Shown here: positions 44,675 to 54,097 of the stretch, piece by piece
How positions within the stretch are numbered: the first letter of the stretch is position 1
How the letters are laid out: each line of letters opens with the position of its first letter
Assembly (NCBI RefSeq): GCF_001956295.1
Contig: NZ_MRTD01000001.1
Span: 248,001-312,000 of the forward strand
Direction of reading: 5' to 3'
From: Paenibacillus sp. FSL A5-0031
Lineage (GTDB): Bacteria; Bacillota; Bacilli; Paenibacillales; Paenibacillaceae
DNA: 64,000 nt
The notes under the pieces: model-generated
The model's input: only the letters and a program-made list of their open reading frames with translations
Databases searched by the model: none
What the model was told of the DNA's origin: nothing
Translations under genes and position numbers: made by a program

Positions 44675-46149
44675 ATCAGTTGCTTGAGGAATCAAAGCTT
44701 TTTGTTGATTTGGAAACTAGCCTGCACAGTAGAAGCCTAAGAAAGAGCCAATTGATAGATGTATTCTCCAATTACTCAGATGTACAATTTCCCGCATTGC
44801 CGCAACTGGAGATGCAGGATAAGCTGACGGCATTTTATTGTGAAGGAATGGTCGATAAAACGGAGTTGAACATCTATTTCACCCGCATGTGCCAGTATAT
44901 AAACGCCATGTTAAGCGGTACGGATGAAGTAGAGGTTCAAGTGGACGAATTACCTTTATTCGCAATAAAAACGACAGCTGAAGATATGGTGTCTCATTTA
45001 TTTTGCGGCAGCTTGATTATATATTGTGAAGGAGCAGTGGACTTTTGGGTTGTTCACATTTCTAAGATTCCACAGCGGTCGTTGCAGGAATCGAATACGG
45101 AAATTTCAATTAAGGGGCCCAAAGACGCCTTCACGGAAGATTTGTTTACGAATATCTCACTCATTCGGAAACGGATGCAAACGGGATTGCTGTTCAGTGA
45201 GCAGTTCGTCATTGGGAACATTAGCAAAACCGAAGTATCTTTGCTTTATCTTAGTCACAAAGCAAACCCTGAAATGATAGCCGAAGCACGTAAACGATTG
45301 AATAACATTGATTTGGAAAGTGTGGTAAGCAGTGGGCAGTTGGAGCAATGGTTATCGGATCGAACCTTCTCGCTGTTTCCATTAATTGATTATATTGGTC
45401 GTCCTGATTTTGTTATCGAAACACTTCTTCGGGGGAGATTTATCATTGTTGTAGACGGATCACCCATGGTACTGATCGGACCGAGCAACTTTTTTGAGTT
45501 ATTAAAATCACCTGAGGATGTCCACTTCCCCTATTTTTATGTCATGTTTCAAAGAGCCCTTCGCATTATAGGGCTCATACTAAGTATTTTTTTACCTGGC
45601 TTCTGGATTGCTATCGCGACCGTAAATCTGGACCAAATCCCTTTTTCCTTATTATCAACAGTAGTTATATCTCGTGAAGGTGTTCCTATGCCTTCTTTCC
45701 TTGAAGCATTGCTGCTGTTATTTCAATTTGAATTGCTTAGAGAAGCGGGCGTTCGGCTGCCTAAAGCTGTTGGACAAACCATCGGTATTGTCGGCGGTTT
45801 AATTATTGGAGACTCGTTAATAAAGGCTGGGCTTGCTTCACCCACATTGCTTGTTGTTATTGCAATTTCGGTGGTAGCTACATTTAGTTTGGTCAATCAG
45901 TCGCTGTCAGGAACAGTCAGCCTGCTCAGACTTTTTATTTTGCTAATTTCCTCTATGCTTGGCATTTACGGTTTCTTTCTGTGCATGTTTCTGATTCTGA
46001 TCTATTTATGCAGGCTCGATTCGTTTGGGCTTTCCTATCTAGAACCGATATCCTCCTTGCGAATGAAAGACTGGTTATCTGCGTTGCTTGCTGATCCGTT
46101 CAGAAGGTCACGTTTCTCTTCGGCGATGTTAAACAAAAGGAAAAGGTGA
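44671..46149 (+). CDS. Spore germination receptor A subunit (GerAA/GerKA family)
   Basis: 492 residues: soluble N-terminal part (about 1-280) with the conserved YIGRPDFVIETLLRGRFIIVVDGSP region (quoted motif begins YIGRPDFV), then about five C-terminal membrane helices including FLPGFWIAI, GVPMPSFLEALLLL and AVGQTIGIVGGLIIGD. ATG 44671 overlaps the preceding stop by 4 bases and follows GAGGAAG. Length is usual for the family. This subunit forms the channel-like part of the receptor. Confidence 0.94.
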   Translation: MNQLLEESKLFVDLETSLHSRSLRKSQLIDVFSNYSDVQFPALPQLEMQDKLTAFYCEGMVDKTELNIYFTRMCQYINAMLSGTDEVEVQVDELPLFAIKTTAEDMVSHLFCGSLIIYCEGAVDFWVVHISKIPQRSLQESNTEISIKGPKDAFTEDLFTNISLIRKRMQTGLLFSEQFVIGNISKTEVSLLYLSHKANPEMIAEARKRLNNIDLESVVSSGQLEQWLSDRTFSLFPLIDYIGRPDFVIETLLRGRFIIVVDGSPMVLIGPSNFFELLKSPEDVHFPYFYVMFQRALRIIGLILSIFLPGFWIAIATVNLDQIPFSLLSTVVISREGVPMPSFLEALLLLFQFELLREAGVRLPKAVGQTIGIVGGLIIGDSLIKAGLASPTLLVVIAISVVATFSLVNQSLSGTVSLLRLFILLISSMLGIYGFFLCMFLILIYLCRLDSFGLSYLEPISSLRMKDWLSALLADPFRRSRFSSAMLNKRKR

Positions 46150-46154
46150 GAGAA

Positions 46155-47330
46155 ATGATGCGTAATTTTCGATTGACTTTTGTTCTGATAGTCCTCTCGC
46201 TATGTATCTCAGGCTGTGCTTCGGATGTTAAGGATATTGAGAAATTGAATTATGCATCGGCAATTGGCGTGGATTATAAGGATGGAAAATATCACGGTTA
46301 TATCCAGTTTGTTGATTTTCAATCGATCGCTAAATCGACTGAAGGAAAGAAGCAAACAGCGAAAATTTGGGTGGGCGAGGGGGTAGGAAGCTCTTTTGAA
46401 GAGTCCTTCTTTGCTCTATATCAAACCGCACAAGAACGAATTTATTGGGGGCATTTGACTTCTGTTATCGTGAGCGAAGCGGCTTTCAAAAGAGGATTTG
46501 GAGAAATCTACGATAGTATTGTTCGATATTATGAATTTCGTTTAACACCTTGGGTATTCGGGACAAGAGAATCGGTAAAGGATATTCTAAGCACAGGTGG
46601 TTTTCTAGGACAGTCTCCGCTGAGCACCATTCTCCATGAACCGGAAGGAATTTATGCTCAAAGCTCTACTATAAAACCGATTAAGCTCCACCGATTAATC
46701 GGAGAGATATATGAACCTGGCTATACTTCTTGTATTCCAGTGCTAGCTTTAAACAACAAGCAATGGAAGGAAAAAAACCAAGACGAGCCCAAACTGATGA
46801 TTGATGGGGCTATATTTCTCAAAAACGAAGCTTATCAAAGCTATATCCCATTAAAAAAGCTGTCCGGACTGCGCTGGATGCAACAGGGTACAATTCGTGC
46901 AGGTGTATCTGTACCTAAAAATACGCAGGAAACCGTTCAAATTGTTGTTGAAAATCCTAAAACCAAGCTGAAGCTTGTAAGCGCGGAAGGAAAACCTAAA
47001 TATAATATTGAGATAAAAGCGAAAGCTTATATCGTAAGCCAGACCAAGAACAGCTTTCTTGGGCTGCAGCAATTAACTGACGAGACGAAAAAAACGATCG
47101 ATCAAGAAATTGTTGAGTTATTCCGTACGGGAAAAGAGATGAAGACAGATGTCTTAAATCTTGAACATGATTTATATCGACACCATTACCGTCAGTGGAA
47201 AGCCAACTCTCCGGCAGGGGAACTGCTGTTAAAAGAAAATCCAATTAATGGAGTCAAAATTGACTTGAATATTGTGCATTCGAGTTCTGAGAAGTATTCT
47301 GTTACAAACCATAAAGACCCTTCGAAATAA
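46155..47330 (+). CDS. Spore germination receptor C subunit lipoprotein (GerAC/GerKC family)
   Basis: 391-residue lipoprotein: signal with lipobox ISGC (Cys-21), then the family start DVKDIEKLNYASAIGVDY and three-domain GerAC fold. AAAGGTGAG lies just before ATG 46155; a GTG at 46146 is within that site and was not used. It is the last gene of the receptor operon, whose order is B-A-C rather than the A-B-C of gerA. Confidence 0.93.
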   Translation: MMRNFRLTFVLIVLSLCISGCASDVKDIEKLNYASAIGVDYKDGKYHGYIQFVDFQSIAKSTEGKKQTAKIWVGEGVGSSFEESFFALYQTAQERIYWGHLTSVIVSEAAFKRGFGEIYDSIVRYYEFRLTPWVFGTRESVKDILSTGGFLGQSPLSTILHEPEGIYAQSSTIKPIKLHRLIGEIYEPGYTSCIPVLALNNKQWKEKNQDEPKLMIDGAIFLKNEAYQSYIPLKKLSGLRWMQQGTIRAGVSVPKNTQETVQIVVENPKTKLKLVSAEGKPKYNIEIKAKAYIVSQTKNSFLGLQQLTDETKKTIDQEIVELFRTGKEMKTDVLNLEHDLYRHHYRQWKANSPAGELLLKENPINGVKIDLNIVHSSSEKYSVTNHKDPSK

Positions 47331-47347
47331 TACAAAGCGATCTGTGT

Positions 47348-48136
47348 TTATTTCAAATAACCAAACTGCCGTGAAATTTCTTTAGCCGTTTTTAAGACTT
47401 TATTCGTATAGGAAATGATTCGATTTTCATCCATACGATGTATGGAGCTAATTAAAGTAAGTGCGGAAATAACCTGACCGTTCGAGTCTCGAATTGGAGA
47501 TGAAATGGAAACTAAGTTTTCGTTGAATTCTCCAATTACGACGCAATAATCCTGTTTCCGAATACGTTTCAGTTCCTCTTTCAACAGGGAGGGGTCGGTA
47601 ATTGTTTTTGAAGTAAACTTGCTAAGTGGTTGGTTCAACATTTTGTTCATACTTAGCTCATTTTGAAAGGCTAAAAGCATTTTTCCGGAACTCGTGCAAT
47701 GAAGCGGATTTCTATCTCCCACGAAAGAACCTATGTCTTCTTTACTTGAACCCTCCCTTTGATAAATATAAGCTACTTCATTTTCCTCCAATACAGCTAT
47801 TCGGAGTGCTTCGGAGGTTTCTTGCGCCAGACGCTCAATGAAGGGGCTTGCTGCTTCAGCTAAATCCTCAAAGGACATAACCATAACATGATATAACGAT
47901 ACGATGCGTTGGCCAAGTCTATATTTATGAGAAACTGGATCTTGAAAAACAAAACCTTCGCTAAGCAAGGTGGACAGCAGGCGGCTGGTAGTGCTTTTAC
48001 CTAGTCCTAATTCTTTGGCGAGCTCCGTTAATCTTTTATCAGGTGTTTTCTCAGTAAACAATTTTAATAATCGTAGTGCGTTTTTAACAGAAGAGAGCGT
48101 CTGAGGATTTGTATTCGGCACGAGTTGAAACCCCAT
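47348..48136 (-). CDS. IclR-family transcriptional regulator
   Basis: 262 residues. N-terminal winged helix-turn-helix (about 12-75: RLTELAKELGLGKSTTSRLL) and C-terminal GAF-like effector domain (about 90-262) with PLHCTSSGKMLLAF and ENLVSISSPIRD. Divergent from the esterase gene, which it probably regulates. The ribosome binding site is weak. Effector unknown; IclR proteins usually sense small aromatic or carboxylic catabolites. Confidence 0.92.
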   Translation of the reverse strand: MGFQLVPNTNPQTLSSVKNALRLLKLFTEKTPDKRLTELAKELGLGKSTTSRLLSTLLSEGFVFQDPVSHKYRLGQRIVSLYHVMVMSFEDLAEAASPFIERLAQETSEALRIAVLEENEVAYIYQREGSSKEDIGSFVGDRNPLHCTSSGKMLLAFQNELSMNKMLNQPLSKFTSKTITDPSLLKEELKRIRKQDYCVVIGEFNENLVSISSPIRDSNGQVISALTLISSIHRMDENRIISYTNKVLKTAKEISRQFGYLK

Positions 48137-48310
48137 TTTCCGGTTTATATTTTAATTTTATAATTCCGTATACAGGAACAATTACATTGTTTGCGTCGAC
48201 TTTGCCTATTATTATACATACATAAGAGCTCTTATCCAATCACGTTTGTTGAAGGAGGAATAGTTGACAAGCGGAATATTTAAATTTTGCAATCAGACTC
48301 AATTAAGTTT

Positions 48311-48324
48311 TGATAACGCTTACA
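48311..48324 (+). promoter_or_regulatory. cre-like site before the esterase gene
   Basis: TGATAACGCTTACA matches TGWAANCGNTNWCA at 13 of 14 positions, 86 bp before the chosen start. Confidence 0.5.
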
Positions 48325-48409
48325 TTTTTACGTGTGGAACGAACGTCTGAATGATCTGGTTGATAAAATTAAACAGATGTGTAAACAAGAAAAGGGAGCT
48401 GAACAAATC

Positions 48410-49510
48410 ATGGTTATAGATGAAGAGTACAAAAAATTAGTTTCTTTGATGAAAGAACGAGTTGAGGTCAATAAGCATAAAGGGCTTGATATTGTCATTA
48501 AAAAAATTCCGGATTCCGATGTAGAAGGGGATTTGGACCCAAGGGTGATGAATGTTACTTTGGATATGCTGAAGGCGATGGCTTCCGGACCTAAGATGGA
48601 TTTTGGTTCACTCGCTGCAGACAACATCGGTCAAATCAGAGCTATGATGGGATGGCCAAACGTAGATGTTACCGTTACCGAAATAGAAACGGAACATAAA
48701 ACGATTGATGGCAAAGACGGTCCGATTCCAATCCGTATCTATTCGCCGCAAAAGAGCGGGCCTATGCCAGCAATTGTGTTTTTCCATGGTGGAGGCTTTA
48801 TCGGAGGTTCTGTAGATAGTGTTGAAAACCCGTGCAAGTGTTTGGCAGAAAAAGCAGGGGCCGTTGTGGTGAACGTGGACTACCGCTTAGCGCCGGAGAA
48901 TCCTTATCCTGCCGGACTTACCGATTGTTTTGATGCGGTCAAATGGGTATATGAGCATGCAGCTGAAATTAATGTCAACCCGGAACAAATCGGAGTGGCA
49001 GGCGACAGTGCAGGCGGGAATTTGTCAGCCGTGTGCTCTCTGATGGATAGGGATTTAGGAACCGGTATGATTAAATATCAGGCGCTGCTCTACCCTACGG
49101 TTAGCATGAGCGGCGTTGCTGCCGATGATTTTGAATGGAATATGGAAGAGTATACCGTTAAACATAACCACGAACTTATTCAGGGAATCATACGAGCATT
49201 AGGCAGTTCTACGGGGCTTGAGCACATTTATTTGGATGGAAATACTAAAGTAACCGATCCTTATGTATCACCGTTGTTAGCAGACGATTTGAGCGGTTTG
49301 CCAGCAACACTTATTATTGAAGCGGAATATGATTATCTGAGATTGGAAGGCGAGGCTTATGCTAGAAAATTAATCAGATCAGGTGTCAAGACGAAGATGA
49401 TCAGATACAACGGTGTAGACCATGCTTTTATGGACAAAATAGGGCTATATCCGCAAGCGGAAGATTGTATGAACGAAATTGCAAAAGGATTAAAAGAATT
49501 GTTTGCTTGA
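48410..49510 (+). CDS. Alpha/beta-hydrolase, hormone-sensitive-lipase-type esterase
   Basis: 366 residues. Oxyanion-hole motif HGGGF (from His-126), nucleophile elbow GDSAGG (Ser-200), acid Asp-308 in EAEYDYLR and catalytic His-338 in DHAF form a complete HSL-type triad. No signal peptide, so it acts in the cytoplasm on short-chain esters. ATG 48410 is used, with AAAGGGAG 11 nt before; a GTG at 48332 has no site. Divergent IclR and a cre-like site suggest a catabolic role. Exact substrate cannot be read. Confidence 0.9.
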   Translation: MVIDEEYKKLVSLMKERVEVNKHKGLDIVIKKIPDSDVEGDLDPRVMNVTLDMLKAMASGPKMDFGSLAADNIGQIRAMMGWPNVDVTVTEIETEHKTIDGKDGPIPIRIYSPQKSGPMPAIVFFHGGGFIGGSVDSVENPCKCLAEKAGAVVVNVDYRLAPENPYPAGLTDCFDAVKWVYEHAAEINVNPEQIGVAGDSAGGNLSAVCSLMDRDLGTGMIKYQALLYPTVSMSGVAADDFEWNMEEYTVKHNHELIQGIIRALGSSTGLEHIYLDGNTKVTDPYVSPLLADDLSGLPATLIIEAEYDYLRLEGEAYARKLIRSGVKTKMIRYNGVDHAFMDKIGLYPQAEDCMNEIAKGLKELFA

Positions 49511-49533
49511 CCAATGATGCTGTGACCTTGTGT

Positions 49534-49583
49534 AGAGGCTGTTTCAAAAGTAGAACTACTTACTTTTGATGCAGCTTTTTTTT
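49534..49583 (+). terminator. Terminator hairpin of the GGCTGT repeat family
   Basis: GCTG-TT-TCAAAAGTA / TACTTTTGA-TG-CAGC stem (49538-49575) followed by eight T. The sequence is related to the hairpin at 14867, so it is probably a reused insertion-element end serving as the esterase terminator. Confidence 0.8.
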
Positions 49584-49691
49584 GTTTTGTGAACAGATGA
49601 TTATCCACTATAGATGACTCTTTCGAGTCATTTGGTTAAAAGTATACGTTGTTAAAATAAGAGAAGTACTTTTAGGAGAGTAGGTGAACCA

Positions 49692-50069
49692 TTGCGAAAA
49701 ATAATTATAGCAGCGGGGTTATTGTGTTTCATTCTAGTTTGCTTAGCAGCTTGCTCTGCTTCGGCTCCAGTGACAAACGACCCTGCAGCCATTGAGGTGG
49801 ACTTGAGGACAGATCCTGACAAGCCAGTATCAGGCTCGCCGATAGAACTTATGGCAGATTTCACGGGAGCTGAGCTTACCGATTCCTCAGGGATGACATT
49901 TGAAGTCCGCGTGAAAGAGGAACCTGTGTTTATTGAGGCAAAAAAGAAAGGACAAAATGTATTTAGCGGCACGTACACATTTCGAGAGCCGGGTACATAC
50001 GAGGTGTACATGCATCTGTATACCGACGATATCCATGTGACGAAAAAGAAGCAGGTAGAGGTGCAATGA
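49692..50069 (+). CDS. YtkA/FixH-like lipoprotein
   Basis: 125 residues starting at TTG, with AGGAGAGTAGGTGA upstream. Lipoprotein signal ending LAAC (Cys-21), then one Ig-like beta domain (EVDLRTDPDKPVSGSPIELM ... YTFREPGTYEVYMHLY) of the YtkA/FixH type. Its stop overlaps the start of nosD, so it belongs to the nos-like operon. Such proteins are linked to copper delivery or oxidase assembly; the exact role here is not known. Confidence 0.8.
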   Translation: MRKIIIAAGLLCFILVCLAACSASAPVTNDPAAIEVDLRTDPDKPVSGSPIELMADFTGAELTDSSGMTFEVRVKEEPVFIEAKKKGQNVFSGTYTFREPGTYEVYMHLYTDDIHVTKKKQVEVQ

Positions 50070-51406
50070 GAGCAGCATTACAGAAATTAATGTTTGGTTT
50101 AATTGTGGCAATGCTGACAATTTTGATTGGGACAAGCAGTGTAAAGGCTGAAGCAACGGCGAAATCTTTGCAGATGTTGATTAATGAGGCCCAGGTAGGC
50201 GATATTCTGCTGCTTTCTTCAGGAACATATGAAGGGCCCATAATTATTGATAAACCGTTACAACTGGCAGCAGAGTCTGGCGCAGAGGTTACGATTAAAA
50301 ATACATCTGAAAAATCAGCCATACAAATAAAGGCTAATAACGTTTCGATCACTGGAATTAACATTTTGGATGAGACGATTAAGAGAGACCCTACCATTTT
50401 AGTGCAAGCGAATGGCGTTTTACTGGATGGCTTGCAAATACACACCGGCTCCTTTGGTATCAAGATGAGGAAAGCAAATAACGGTGAAGTTCGAAACACA
50501 AGAATTGATTGGGTTGGCGTAGCTCAGAATCGTCCATTGAAACTATCTGACAAAGGAAATGGAATAGATCTGTATGAATCGAATGGAAATAACTTCAATG
50601 GAAATACGATTTCTTCTATGCACGATGGTATTTATATGGAGAACAGCGATGATAATGTAATCGAAAATAATCATTTTGAGCTGCTGCGCTATGGTGTGCA
50701 TTGCATGTATACAAAAGGGACGGTCATTCGCAATAATTACGGCAATCTGAACATTACTGGAGCAATGATTATGGCTGTTCGCGATGTCGAGGTTTCTGGA
50801 AACCGATTCAATAAACAAAGTGAAAATGTTAATTCCCAAGGTATTTTATTGTTTGACGCACATGATACATCAATCATAGGCAATCATGTCGAGGGAAACC
50901 GCGTCGGGCTTTATGTAGAACAATCCACGCAAAACAAAATAGAAGACAATGATGTTATCGGTAATTTTATTGGGATACAGCTGCTTGATGCTGAAAATAA
51001 TGTGATCACTAAAAATCAGTTTGTAGGTAATGTGGCAAGCGCAGAGGCAAAAAATAGTATTGGCAATGCGCTAGACGGTAACTACTGGGATTCCTTCCAA
51101 GGCATTGATACGGATGGCGATGGCAGAAGCGAAATAGCCTATGCATTAAATCCTTTTTTTCAAAGTCTTATTAAAGCGAAGCCAGGTTTTCAATTGTTTT
51201 TTCAGTCGCCAGGAATGATCTTTCTCGAAGATCTCTATCAGTCGGATAGACAGCTCTGGTCAACAGATTTTTCTCCGTTGATGCGGCCAAATGGGGAACT
51301 GAATGCTATATTACCGACCCAGACGCTGCTGCATTCTGCATTAGTTGGCGCTGGACTTTTGATTTTGGTGTTTTTTATCATTTATATGGGGGTAAGAAAA
51401 AGATGA
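50066..51406 (+). CDS. nosD: NosD-like periplasmic copper-handling beta-helix protein
   Basis: 446 residues: signal peptide (about 1-30), right-handed parallel beta-helix with many short NN/DN-containing coils (GIYMENSDDNVIENNHF, GLYVEQSTQNKIEDNDV), the family segment NYWDSFQGIDTDGDGRSEI, and a C-terminal membrane helix (about 423-441). In denitrifiers NosD works with NosFY and NosL to mature the copper sites of nitrous oxide reductase. Start overlaps the preceding stop (ATGA). Confidence 0.93.
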   Translation: MRAALQKLMFGLIVAMLTILIGTSSVKAEATAKSLQMLINEAQVGDILLLSSGTYEGPIIIDKPLQLAAESGAEVTIKNTSEKSAIQIKANNVSITGINILDETIKRDPTILVQANGVLLDGLQIHTGSFGIKMRKANNGEVRNTRIDWVGVAQNRPLKLSDKGNGIDLYESNGNNFNGNTISSMHDGIYMENSDDNVIENNHFELLRYGVHCMYTKGTVIRNNYGNLNITGAMIMAVRDVEVSGNRFNKQSENVNSQGILLFDAHDTSIIGNHVEGNRVGLYVEQSTQNKIEDNDVIGNFIGIQLLDAENNVITKNQFVGNVASAEAKNSIGNALDGNYWDSFQGIDTDGDGRSEIAYALNPFFQSLIKAKPGFQLFFQSPGMIFLEDLYQSDRQLWSTDFSPLMRPNGELNAILPTQTLLHSALVGAGLLILVFFIIYMGVRKR

Positions 51407-51972
51407 AAACGGGACGATTAGGTGCAGCACTTTTTTTACTTGTTATTTTGATGCTGGCAAGCGCTTGTGGAGCCATGGAATACAAGCCGCAAGCAATTAA
51501 CGAAGAAACGGATAAATGCGTCATCTGCAATATGGCGGTAAAGGATGATCCTTACGCAACCCAAATCATCACGACGGACGGTCAGTCTTTAAAATTTGAT
51601 GACATCGGATGTATGAATAAGTGGAAAGTTGAGAACGGAACCGAAACATTAGGTGCAGAGTTTGTTAGAGATCATAATAGCGGAGATTGGGTTAAATATG
51701 AGAAAGCTTATTATGCTTACGATGCTGAGTATATTACCCCGATGGCTTATGGAGTTATTGCCTTTGAGGATAAAGCGTCTGCGCAAGCTTACATCGATGA
51801 GCAAGGTATGGGACAGCTCCTTAGCTCGGATGAGCTTGCTCATCATAAATGGGAAGTTAACCGGGAAATGATGAATATGGAAGACATGGAGAAGCACAAT
51901 GAAAGCATGCATTCCGATGGAAGCAAAGATGAGATGGACATGGGCCATGAGACGGAAGGTAACCCGTCGTGA
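51403..51972 (+). CDS. nosL: NosL copper-chaperone lipoprotein
   Basis: 189 residues. Lipobox ASAC (Cys-22); the NosL copper site CVICNM (Cys-39, Cys-42, Met-44); FDDIGCMNKW; and PMAYGVIAFED. The C-terminal tail is unusually rich in Met and His (MMNMEDMEKHNESMHSD), which could bind additional copper. Start overlaps the nosD stop by 4 bases. Confidence 0.95.
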   Translation: MKTGRLGAALFLLVILMLASACGAMEYKPQAINEETDKCVICNMAVKDDPYATQIITTDGQSLKFDDIGCMNKWKVENGTETLGAEFVRDHNSGDWVKYEKAYYAYDAEYITPMAYGVIAFEDKASAQAYIDEQGMGQLLSSDELAHHKWEVNREMMNMEDMEKHNESMHSDGSKDEMDMGHETEGNPS

Positions 51973-52790
51973 TTCAGACGCTTTATATTTCAATAAGGGA
52001 ATTGAAGTTAGGGTTTCGCAATCCGTGGGCCTATTCTTTTATGGGTCTTTTTGCATTATTTATGCTCTGCCTGCTCTTAATTAACGCGCAAGGCTATGTT
52101 CAGGGCTATTCTGGCATTACCGGAACAACGCTTAATCTAGTCTTATATTTATTGCCATTGATGTCCTTGCTGCTCGGCTCGTTTTCTTTGACCGCAGAGA
52201 AGGAGGACGGAAGCTGGGAGTTATTATCGACTTATCCTATCAGCACCTGGTCATTTATGCTCGGAAAATACTTAGGGCTTGCAGTTGTGCTGCTAGTTAT
52301 CGTGTTTGTAGGTTTTGGCGCTGCGGGTCTTCTTGGTTTAGCCGCTGGATCAGGCTTTGGATTGCAGACATATGTGCAGCTGCTATCCTTTTCCGCCAGC
52401 ATTGCTTTGTTTTTTCTTGCCATTGCTCTGCTCATAGGTACACTCGCGAAAAATCGCTGGCAAGCTTTAACGATTGGTGTAGCCATTTGGTTTTTTGCTA
52501 TTATCGGCTGGCCGCCATTGCTTATTTCCGTCCTTGGCTTCATGCCATATCCCGTTATTAAGCCAGCAGTTACTGTACTCACTTTTGTTAATCCGGCAGA
52601 GCTTTCCAGGCTTTTTACAGTAGTGAAGCTTGGCGGGGGAGCCATATTAGGTCCGGAATATTATGAATGGATCAAATGGATCAAGCAGCCTGCGGGGAGT
52701 ATAGGTTTCGCTTTTACAGCTGTTCTATGGATAGGATGCGTGATCACATCTGCACAGTTCATTTGGGAGAGGAGGCGATCACGTGCCTGA
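51969..52790 (+). CDS. nosY: NosY-like ABC-2 permease
   Basis: 273 residues with six membrane helices; LGSFSLTAEKEDGSWELLSTYP carries the coupling motif of ABC-2 permeases of this type. GTG start overlaps the nosL stop. Pairs with the following ATPase. Confidence 0.9.
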   Translation: MIQTLYISIRELKLGFRNPWAYSFMGLFALFMLCLLLINAQGYVQGYSGITGTTLNLVLYLLPLMSLLLGSFSLTAEKEDGSWELLSTYPISTWSFMLGKYLGLAVVLLVIVFVGFGAAGLLGLAAGSGFGLQTYVQLLSFSASIALFFLAIALLIGTLAKNRWQALTIGVAIWFFAIIGWPPLLISVLGFMPYPVIKPAVTVLTFVNPAELSRLFTVVKLGGGAILGPEYYEWIKWIKQPAGSIGFAFTAVLWIGCVITSAQFIWERRRSRA

Positions 52791-53520
52791 TCCTTTAGTG
52801 AAGCTTGAAGGCGTCAAGAAATCAATAAAGAAACAAGTCGTCATTAATGCGCTTGATTTGAACGTGGAACGAGGTCAAGTTTTGGCTTTGTGCGGAGGAA
52901 ATGGCGCAGGCAAAAGTACGATTTTAAGGATGATCGCAGGTATATCACAGCCTGACAGCGGTATTATTGCTGTTCAAGGCTTGCGCTGGAAAGATGATCG
53001 CAAGCGTTATGCTGAGCTTATAGGTTACATGCCGGATGATTTTCGGTTTGGTACTGGTTTAACAGCTTGTGAAACACTTGCGTTTTGGGCATCGCTGCGA
53101 GGGGTATCAAAACTAAGAGTACAGGAAGTGCTGGAGGAGGTAGGCCTTGCGGATACTGGGAAAAAATCAGTATCCTCCTTCTCGAAAGGAATGCGACAAC
53201 GTGTATTGTTTGCACAGGCTTTATTGGCCAAGCCGCCCATTGTATTGATGGATGAGCCTACAAATGGTCTCGATCCTTACTGGATTGAAACCTTCGTACG
53301 TATGGTGAAAGAAATCGCAGCGAATGGCCAAACAGTTATTTTTTCAACCCATCAGCTTCATGTGGCAGAGGCTCTTGCAGACCGAATTGCTCTGTTAAGA
53401 GGCGGTCATATTGAGCTTGAAGGCTCTTCTGTACAGATTCGGGAGCAATTAGGCGCGAGAGGACTTCAGGATGCATTCGCAGAGTGGTTTGGATTAACGG
53501 GCAGCCTTAACGGATTTTAA
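52783..53520 (+). CDS. nosF: NosF-like ABC ATPase
   Basis: 245 residues, one ABC domain: Walker A GGNGAGKST, signature SSFSKGMRQR, Walker B IVLMDEPTNGLDP and His-switch STHQLH. GTG start with GGAGAGGAGG upstream, overlapping nosY by 8 bases. NosDFY complexes move sulfur or copper species for metal-site assembly. Confidence 0.92.
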   Translation: MPDPLVKLEGVKKSIKKQVVINALDLNVERGQVLALCGGNGAGKSTILRMIAGISQPDSGIIAVQGLRWKDDRKRYAELIGYMPDDFRFGTGLTACETLAFWASLRGVSKLRVQEVLEEVGLADTGKKSVSSFSKGMRQRVLFAQALLAKPPIVLMDEPTNGLDPYWIETFVRMVKEIAANGQTVIFSTHQLHVAEALADRIALLRGGHIELEGSSVQIREQLGARGLQDAFAEWFGLTGSLNGF

Positions 53521-53540
53521 TTATTCCCTCATACACAAAA

Positions 53541-53573
53541 CAAATCCCCCGACCTGTTTAGGCGGGGGATTTG
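53541..53573. terminator. Terminator between nosF and the convergent lipoprotein gene
   Basis: Perfect CAAATCCCCCG / CGGGGGATTTG stem; the A-rich left flank makes it strongest for the leftward gene. Confidence 0.85.
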
Positions 53574-53586
53574 TTGCATCTATTCT

Positions 53587-54078
53587 TTAATGATGATGTC
53601 CGCTCTCCACAGGTGCAGGTTCACCAGAATGTTGTGCGCTCTCCAGCATTGCTAGCTTTTCAATCGCGTCCTTGCCAATCGCAAAGCGCTTGGCCGGCAT
53701 AACCTGATCGTTTGCAAAATGAATGCGAGATTGGACAACATAAAGGCCTTCCTTGGCAATTGAATGCGTGACACTATATACGCCAGGCGACAATTGTTCT
53801 GCTTGTATGGTCACGGCGGAAGACTGGTCGTCTTCCTGCCAGATGATGAATTGTGCTTGATCTGCGTTTATCATCGGCTTACCGCTCTTAAGGACTTCTA
53901 CAGAGAAATGGTTTGGTTTTTCAATTTCGAGGTTCTCAGGCAAAAGAAGATTAACAGTTAGATGAGGCGGTAGACCGCTCTCGTCAACTTCAGCAGATTT
54001 GGCAGTGCAGCTACATAACAATACGACAAGAAGAAGCGGCAATGCCGACTTATACAAACGGCGGATGGTTACATTCAT
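53587..54078 (-). CDS. YtkA-like lipoprotein with C-terminal His cluster
   Basis: 163 residues. Signal ending CSC (Cys-24 region), a YtkA-type Ig domain (about 40-130: NHFSVEVLKSGKPMINADQ, GVYSVTHSIAKEGLYVVQSR) and a tail ending in three histidines (SGHHH), likely metal-binding. AAGGAG precedes ATG by 9 nt. It lies 20 bp after the PepSY gene on the same strand, so both are probably co-transcribed and act together at the membrane, perhaps in copper or iron handling. Confidence 0.8.
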   Translation of the reverse strand: MNVTIRRLYKSALPLLLVVLLCSCTAKSAEVDESGLPPHLTVNLLLPENLEIEKPNHFSVEVLKSGKPMINADQAQFIIWQEDDQSSAVTIQAEQLSPGVYSVTHSIAKEGLYVVQSRIHFANDQVMPAKRFAIGKDAIEKLAMLESAQHSGEPAPVESGHHH

Positions 54079-54097
54079 AAGTACATTCTCCTTAAGC

